Source: Deferribacteres bacterium (lineage in GTDB: Bacteria > Thermosulfidibacterota > Thermosulfidibacteria > Thermosulfidibacterales > Thermosulfidibacteraceae). From it: DNA of 10,865 nucleotides. How positions within the stretch are numbered: position 1 is the stretch's first letter; each line of letters starts with the position of its first letter. The DNA is taken from positions 1-10,865 of the forward strand of contig JAADEW010000021.1 in the NCBI GenBank assembly GCA_013153205.1, given 5' to 3'. This document shows positions 6,653 to 10,865 of the stretch, piece by piece. A program made the translations under genes and the position numbers. The notes beneath the pieces are model-generated. The model searched no databases, was not told the DNA's origin, and saw nothing but the letters and a program-made list of their open reading frames with translations.

Positions 6653-8095
6653 ATGGAGTATGAAGCTGTCATAGGGCTTGAGGTGCATGTTCAGCTTGCC
6701 ACCAAATCCAAGATATTCTGCTCCTGCTCCACGGAATTTGGAGCCGCACCCAACACCCATGTCTGTCCTGTCTGTCTGGGGATGCCGGGTTCTCTTCCGG
6801 TCTTGAACGAAAAAGCGGTGGAATACGCGGTTAAGGCGGCTTTAGCCTTGAACTGCAGGATAAACCTTAAGTCCATATTTGCCAGAAAGAATTACTTCTA
6901 CCCCGACCTCCCCAAGGGCTACCAGATTTCCCAGTATGAGGAGCCCCTTGCAGAGGAGGGCTACATCGAGATTGAGACGGAAGAAGGGACAAAAAGAATA
7001 AGGATAAAACGCGTTCACATGGAGGAAGATGCGGGGAAAAACATTCACGGCGAGGGCAACGACCCTTACAGCTATGTGGATTTGAACAGGGCGGGTATCC
7101 CCCTTATAGAGATTGTTTCCGAGCCGGACATATCGTCTCCTGCCGAGGCGAGGCTTTACCTTCAGAAGTTGAGAACCATTATGCGCTACATAGGGGTTTC
7201 AAACGCCGACATGGAGAAGGGAGAGCTGAGGTGCGATGCCAACGTTTCCGTAAGGCCTAAAGGCTCGGATAAGCTGGGGGTGAAGACGGAGCTGAAGAAC
7301 ATGAACTCTTTCAGGCATGTTCAGCGCGCCCTTGAGTATGAGATAGAGAGGCAGATTGAGGTGCTTGAGGAGGGGGGAGAGGTTGTTCAGGAGACGAGGC
7401 TCTGGAATCCCCATCTCGGCATAACCGAGACCATGAGGAAGAAGGAGGAAGAGCACGATTACAGATACTTCCCTGAACCGGACCTGGTTCCGCTGGTTCT
7501 CGGAGAGGAGTTCGTTGAGCGGATGAAAGCCGAGCTTCCGGAGCTTCCCGACGATAAGAAGAGGAGGTTTATGGAGGAATACGGCCTTTCAGCCTACGAT
7601 GCTGAGGTCCTCTGTGCCGATAAGGCTTTAGCCGACTTTTACGAGGAAGCGGTGAAGGCGCACGACAATCCCAAAGCCATAGCCAACTGGGTTATGGTGG
7701 AGCTTCTGGGCAGGCTGAACAAGGACGGCAGAAGCATCTCCGAGTCTCCTGTGGCGCCGATGCAGGTTGCAAAGCTGGTAAAGCTCATAGACGACGGCGT
7801 CATCTCCGGCAAGATAGGCAAACAGCTCTTTGACATCCTTTACAGGGAAGGAGGAGACCCGGAGGTTGTGGTTAAGGAGCGTGGACTGGTTCAGATAACC
7901 GACACCTCGCAGATTGAAGCGGTGGTTGATGAGGTGATAAAGGAGTGCCCTGAGGAGGTGAACAAGTATCTCGCCGGTAAAACCAAGGTTATAGGCTTCC
8001 TCGTGGGGCAGGTGATGAAGAAAACGAGGGGCAAGGCCAATCCCAGGCTGGTTAACGAGCTTCTCAGGAAAAAACTTGACGAGCTTAAGGGGTAA
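6653..8095 (+). CDS. gatB: Asp-tRNA(Asn)/Glu-tRNA(Gln) amidotransferase subunit B
   Basis: GatB binds the misacylated tRNA, phosphorylates its acyl side chain with ATP and transfers ammonia supplied by GatA. The 480 residues are full length. Near the N-terminus are EVHVQL (10-15) and four cysteines, C23, C25, C38 and C41, in the C-x-C...C-x-x-C pattern that binds zinc in this family. Further family blocks are YFYPDLPKGYQISQYE, VDLNRAGIPLIEIVSEPD, MEKGELRCDANVSVRP and ELKNMNSF. An acidic/basic stretch before DYRYFPEPDL leads to the helical tail, ending with the YqeY-like domain (NPRLVNELL). AAGGAG (6641-6646) lies 6 nt before the ATG, and only 12 nt separate the gene from gatA. Confidence 0.96.
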   Translation: MEYEAVIGLEVHVQLATKSKIFCSCSTEFGAAPNTHVCPVCLGMPGSLPVLNEKAVEYAVKAALALNCRINLKSIFARKNYFYPDLPKGYQISQYEEPLAEEGYIEIETEEGTKRIRIKRVHMEEDAGKNIHGEGNDPYSYVDLNRAGIPLIEIVSEPDISSPAEARLYLQKLRTIMRYIGVSNADMEKGELRCDANVSVRPKGSDKLGVKTELKNMNSFRHVQRALEYEIERQIEVLEEGGEVVQETRLWNPHLGITETMRKKEEEHDYRYFPEPDLVPLVLGEEFVERMKAELPELPDDKKRRFMEEYGLSAYDAEVLCADKALADFYEEAVKAHDNPKAIANWVMVELLGRLNKDGRSISESPVAPMQVAKLVKLIDDGVISGKIGKQLFDILYREGGDPEVVVKERGLVQITDTSQIEAVVDEVIKECPEEVNKYLAGKTKVIGFLVGQVMKKTRGKANPRLVNELLRKKLDELKG

Positions 8096-8098
8096 AAG

Positions 8099-9181
8099 AT
8101 GGTAAAGGTGGCAGAGCACATAAAGAAGCTTGTTCCCTATAATCCGGGAAAGCCCATAGAGGAGCTTGAGAGGGAGAAGGGGATAAAGGCTATAAAGCTT
8201 GCCTCAAACGAAAACCCCCTCGGTCCCTCTCCAAAAGCGGTTGAAGCCATAAGGCGTGCCGCGGAGAAGGTGCACAGATACCCGGAAGGGGGGTGCTATT
8301 ACCTGAGAAAGAAGCTGTCTGCCTTTCTGGGGGTGGGTGAGGAGAACCTCGTTTTCGGAAACGGCTCAAACGAGATAATAGAGATACTCATGCGCACTTT
8401 TCTGGCTCCCGGAGACGAGGTGGTTTACGCATGGCCCGCTTTTGTGGTCTATAAGCTCATATCTCAGGCCATGGGCCTTTCCGCCAGGGAGATTCCTTTG
8501 AAGGACATGCGGCACGATTTGGAAGCCATGGCGGACGCCGTAACGGATAGAACGAAGATGGTCTTTGTGGCAAATCCCAACAACCCCACCGGAACCGCCG
8601 TCTATACCGACGAGGTGGAGAGGTTTCTGGAAAGAATCCCGGATGATGTGATAGTGGTCTTTGACGAGGCTTATTACGAATTTGCAGACCAGAAAAGATT
8701 TCCTCAGCTTAAAGACAGGGCGGTGGAAGGCTACAAGAATCTCGTGCTTATGCGCACCTTTTCCAAGGCTTACGGGCTTGCGGGGTTGAGAATGGGCTAC
8801 TGCATCACTAGCCCTGAGATTGCAGACTACATGAACAGGGTGAGACAGCCCTTTAATGTGAACCTTCTGGCGCAGGAAGCGGCGATAGCCGCCCTTGAGG
8901 ACCAGGAGCATGTGAAAAAGACCGTTGAGCTTGCCAACGAAGGCAAAGCCTACTTTTACTCCGAGTTTGAGAAGATGGGGCTTGAGTATGTGCCCAGCGA
9001 GACCAACTTTGTATTGGTCAAGGTGGGGGATGGAAGGAGGGTTTTTGAGGGGCTTCTTGACAGAGGCGTTATCGTTCGCTCCATGGAGGGGTATTCCCTG
9101 CCGGAATACATTCGGGTCAACGTGGGGCTTGTCGAGGAGAACGAGAGGTTTATAAAGGAGCTGAAAGCCCTTCTTTCCTGA
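8099..9181 (+). CDS. hisC: Histidinol-phosphate / aromatic aminotransferase (PLP)
   Basis: This fold-type I PLP aminotransferase of 360 residues is of the HisC family. It shows KLASNENPLGPSP (33-45), GNGSNE (87-92), NPNNPTGT (159-166), DEAYYEF (189-195) with D189 and Y192 contacting the cofactor, and the Schiff-base Lys223 in TFSKAYGLAGLRMGY. RQPFNVN (249-255) and a C-terminal Arg339 in YIRVNVG follow. HisC transaminates histidinol phosphate in histidine synthesis, and many members also accept aromatic substrates. The neighbour tyrA, with no other his gene here, suggests it may finish Tyr/Phe synthesis; this is inference. The start lies 3 nt after the gatB stop, with AAGGGG (8087-8092) as ribosome binding site inside the gatB end. 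Confidence 0.9.
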   Translation: MVKVAEHIKKLVPYNPGKPIEELEREKGIKAIKLASNENPLGPSPKAVEAIRRAAEKVHRYPEGGCYYLRKKLSAFLGVGEENLVFGNGSNEIIEILMRTFLAPGDEVVYAWPAFVVYKLISQAMGLSAREIPLKDMRHDLEAMADAVTDRTKMVFVANPNNPTGTAVYTDEVERFLERIPDDVIVVFDEAYYEFADQKRFPQLKDRAVEGYKNLVLMRTFSKAYGLAGLRMGYCITSPEIADYMNRVRQPFNVNLLAQEAAIAALEDQEHVKKTVELANEGKAYFYSEFEKMGLEYVPSETNFVLVKVGDGRRVFEGLLDRGVIVRSMEGYSLPEYIRVNVGLVEENERFIKELKALLS

Positions 9182-9199
9182 AGGTGCCCTTCAGGTTTT
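9177..9199 (+). terminator. Rho-independent terminator overlapping the hisC stop
   Basis: CCTGAAGG (9177-9184) pairs perfectly with CCTTCAGG (9188-9195) across the 3-nt loop TGC, followed by TTTT (9196-9199). The 5' arm contains the hisC stop codon TGA. The stem is strong but the T tract is short, so some readthrough into tyrA is possible. Confidence 0.65.
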
Positions 9200-9204
9200 G
9201 CGGT

Positions 9205-9264
9205 GCGGGCTTTTTGCGCTGTAGATGCTGTTGAAAACTCAGCATTGAGCCCTTCGGAGGAGAT
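9205..9264 (+). promoter_or_regulatory. Structured leader before tyrA
   Basis: ATGCTG (9225-9230) pairs with CAGCAT (9240-9245), and GGGCT (9207-9211) can pair outside it with AGCCC (9248-9252), giving a nested hairpin next to the ribosome binding site GGAGG (9256-9260). A TTTTT run sits at 9211-9215. GCCCTTC occurs at 9186-9192 in the terminator and again at 9249-9255, so alternative pairing is conceivable. No promoter could be assigned by eye. Confidence 0.35.
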
Positions 9265-10116
9265 ATGAAGGTATCCATTGTGGGATTTGGATTGATTGGC
9301 GGCTCCATCGCCCTTAACCTCAAGTCCAAGCTTCAGAATGTGGAGATTGTCGGGATTGACCCGGAAAAGAAGAATCTGGACTTTGGGGTGGAAAGGGGCT
9401 TTCTGGATGTTCCACGTGGAACAATCGGGGAGGAGGTCAGGGGGTCGGACTTTGTGGTTATAGCCACGCACCTGAATGCTTATAAAAGCGTTGCCGGTGA
9501 GCTTATAGGGCACCTTGAAGGCTCCGAGCTGGTTATGGATGTGGGTTCGGTTAAGGGGTTTGTGGTCAGGGAGGTTGCCCCCATCTTTGCTGAAAGGGGG
9601 CTCTCTTTCGTGCCGGCTCATCCCATTGCGGGAACGGAGAAGCAGGGGGCTCAGAATGCGGTTTTGGGCCTTTTTGAAGGGGCAAGGTGCATTATAACCC
9701 CTTGCAACAACGGGGAAGAGGAGCTGAGAAGAGCTGAATACTTCTGGGGTATTCTCGGCTCAAAGGTGGAGTATCTTGACCCCTTTGAGCACGATGCCAT
9801 CTTCTCTCAGGTGAGCCACATCCCGCACCTCATAGCCTATGCGCTGGTTGATTATGTGGTGGAGGAGGAAGGGGGAAGGGCTGTGGACTATGCCGGCGGC
9901 GGATTCAGGGATTTTACCAGAATTGCCGCAAGCTCTGCCGAGATGTGGAGCACCATCTTTGAGCTTAACAGGGACAATGTGATAGAGGACCTTGAGAGGT
10001 TCATGGAGCTTCTGAATGTGTATAAGAGGGCGATAAGAAAGGGCAACTGGCAGGAGCTGAAGGAGCGGCTTGAGAAGGCGTCCAGAATAAGGGCGAACAT
10101 GAAGTTTTCGTTTTGA
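9265..10116 (+). CDS. tyrA: Prephenate dehydrogenase
   Basis: TyrA oxidatively decarboxylates prephenate to 4-hydroxyphenylpyruvate, the precursor of tyrosine. The 283-residue protein is a single-domain, monofunctional form without a chorismate mutase or ACT domain. The N-terminal Rossmann fold has GFGLIGGS (7-14) and Asp32 at the end of the second strand (VGIDP), which suggests NAD rather than NADP. Probable catalytic His119 lies in AHPIAGTE, and SHIPHLIAYAL (184-194) marks the dimeric helical domain. GGAGG is 4 nt before the ATG. The upstream HisC-type aminotransferase could convert its product to tyrosine. Codons 48-53 contain a perfect parS-like palindrome, where Arg51 is encoded by CGT. 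Of 18 Arg codons in the gene 16 are AGG/AGA, this is the only CGT, and one is CGG. An arogenate dehydrogenase activity cannot be excluded. Confidence 0.93.
   Translation: MKVSIVGFGLIGGSIALNLKSKLQNVEIVGIDPEKKNLDFGVERGFLDVPRGTIGEEVRGSDFVVIATHLNAYKSVAGELIGHLEGSELVMDVGSVKGFVVREVAPIFAERGLSFVPAHPIAGTEKQGAQNAVLGLFEGARCIITPCNNGEEELRRAEYFWGILGSKVEYLDPFEHDAIFSQVSHIPHLIAYALVDYVVEEEGGRAVDYAGGGFRDFTRIAASSAEMWSTIFELNRDNVIEDLERFMELLNVYKRAIRKGNWQELKERLEKASRIRANMKFSF
9408..9423. promoter_or_regulatory. parS: parS-like site (ParB binding) inside tyrA
   Basis: TGTTCCACGTGGAACA is a perfect 16-bp palindrome. It fits the widely conserved parS consensus TGTTnCACGTGnAACA, and its 14-bp core GTTCCACGTGGAAC is the form known from Pseudomonas. 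parS sites are normally concentrated near the origin, and this one is about 9 kb from the DnaA boxes. ParB spreading from here would load SMC and drive origin segregation. No parA or parB gene is in the window, so function is inferred from sequence and position. Confidence 0.85.
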
Positions 10117-10121
10117 GTAGG

Positions 10122-10136
10122 GGCGCAGGGAGCGCC
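10122..10136 (+). other. Short GC-rich hairpin between tyrA and the next gene
   Basis: GGCGC (10122-10126) pairs with GCGCC (10132-10136) over a 5-nt loop, 5 nt after the tyrA stop. No T tract follows, so it is not a typical intrinsic terminator. It might stabilise the tyrA mRNA end or be chance. Confidence 0.3.
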
Positions 10137-10158
10137 ATAAGATTTGGAGGTTTGTGTT

Positions 10159-10860
10159 ATGAGGAAGGTGGCGGTGTTTTTGTTTCTGTTTGTTTTTGCA
10201 GGTCTTATTTATGCGGCCTGCCAGTTTTTTGTGAACTTTGACGACGAAAAGGGATATGGTCAGTCCCGGTATTTCGCTTCAATAGTTGGCTACTGGCATC
10301 TGGCAAAGGATGGGGACAACACGGTTTACGCCGTTGACGGCAGAAAGTGGGCGAGAGGAACCTTATCTCCCGGGGTTGCGGAAAAGGCGAAAGCCCTTTA
10401 CGGGGAAAGGTACGCGGAGTTTCTGGACAGCGTCAGGGCGTACAGGTATTTCCCCCTTTCCATTTTTAAGCCCGTGGAAGACTTTTCCGGTGGTGAGATA
10501 AGCGTTAGGTTTAAGGCTGTGAGCGGAAGGATAGACAGGGCGGCGGGTATAGCCTTTGACATTAAAAAGAGCGGGGATTACCTCGTGGTGAGGGCAAATC
10601 CTCTGGAGAACAACCTCGTTCTCTTCAGGTTGAAAAGAGGAAGAAGGTCTGTGGTGCAGTGGATAAGGAATGTGAAGACCCCTTCAGGGGTGTGGCATAC
10701 CTTGAAGGTGGTGATTGATGGAAAGAGGATAACGGGCTATCTAAACGGAAAGAGGTACATCAATTATGTTAACTCCACCCCCATACGGGGGAAGATAGGC
10801 TTATGGTCCAAAGCCGACTCCTATGTCTTCTTTGACGACTTCAGGGTCAGCTGTAGGTAG
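10159..10860 (+). CDS. Exported LamG/DUF1080-like beta-sandwich protein, function unknown
   Basis: From ATG 10159 the protein has 233 residues. The preferred start has GGAGG (10146-10150) 8 nt upstream; an in-frame TTG at 10144 is unlikely because it overlaps that motif. Residues 1-20 are a signal peptide: MRK, then a Phe/Leu/Val-rich core, ending IYAA before Cys21. YAAC is only a partial lipobox, so either lipid anchoring or ordinary cleavage is possible. Cys21 and Cys232 are the only cysteines and could instead form a disulfide joining the two ends. About 105-230 alternates strands as in concanavalin-like jellyrolls of the LamG/DUF1080 type, with SGVWHTLKVVIDGKRITGYL (176-195) and the ending KIGLWSK...FFDDFRV. 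Such domains often bind or process carbohydrate, but no catalytic site is recognised. It lies 42 nt after tyrA. Confidence 0.7.
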   Translation: MRKVAVFLFLFVFAGLIYAACQFFVNFDDEKGYGQSRYFASIVGYWHLAKDGDNTVYAVDGRKWARGTLSPGVAEKAKALYGERYAEFLDSVRAYRYFPLSIFKPVEDFSGGEISVRFKAVSGRIDRAAGIAFDIKKSGDYLVVRANPLENNLVLFRLKRGRRSVVQWIRNVKTPSGVWHTLKVVIDGKRITGYLNGKRYINYVNSTPIRGKIGLWSKADSYVFFDDFRVSCR

Positions 10861-10865
10861 GCGGG

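Overview
The window is an origin-proximal chromosome segment of a bacterium that is probably thermophilic and Gram-negative. All seven genes lie on the + strand in the order dnaA, dnaN, gyrB, gatA, gatB, a hisC-type aminotransferase, and tyrA, followed by one gene for an exported beta-sandwich protein. Arginine is written mostly AGG/AGA and isoleucine often ATA. The coding strand is visibly purine-rich, and the proteins are rich in Lys, Glu and Arg. Those traits are common in thermophiles such as Aquificota and other deep lineages. GyrB carries the long insertion found in Gram-negative and Aquificota enzymes. The exact phylum cannot be fixed from the sequence alone.

Region 1-178 looks like part of the replication origin and dnaA control region. 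It has three exact copies of TGTGGAAAA, which on the other strand is the DnaA-box sequence TTTTCCACA. Two of these lie between the arms of an exact 9-bp inverted repeat (AAAACCTTA/TAAGGTTTT). The rest of the origin may lie left of the window. dnaA is followed by a 150-bp AT-rich gap containing CTA triplets that resemble DnaA-trios, a third copy of AAAACCTTA, and the strong ribosome binding site of dnaN.

From dnaN to hisC the genes are packed with 3-15 nt gaps and Shine-Dalgarno sequences that overlap or abut the preceding stop codons. They look like one operon: sliding clamp, gyrase B, the two large subunits of the Asp/Glu-tRNA amidotransferase, and an aminotransferase. gatC and gyrA are not in the window. 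The operon appears to end at an 8-bp perfect hairpin plus TTTT that starts inside the last codons of hisC.

An 83-nt spacer that can fold further leads to tyrA (prephenate dehydrogenase). Inside tyrA lies a perfect 16-bp palindrome, TGTTCCACGTGGAACA, which matches the ParB-binding parS consensus and is about 9 kb from the DnaA boxes. The chromosome replication and segregation signals therefore sit in the same segment as the metabolic genes. The last gene encodes a secreted or lipid-anchored LamG/DUF1080-like protein of unknown role.

I see no mobile element, CRISPR array, tRNA or rRNA. No clearly new multi-gene system is visible. The most interesting signals are the parS inside tyrA and the layout of repeats around dnaA.
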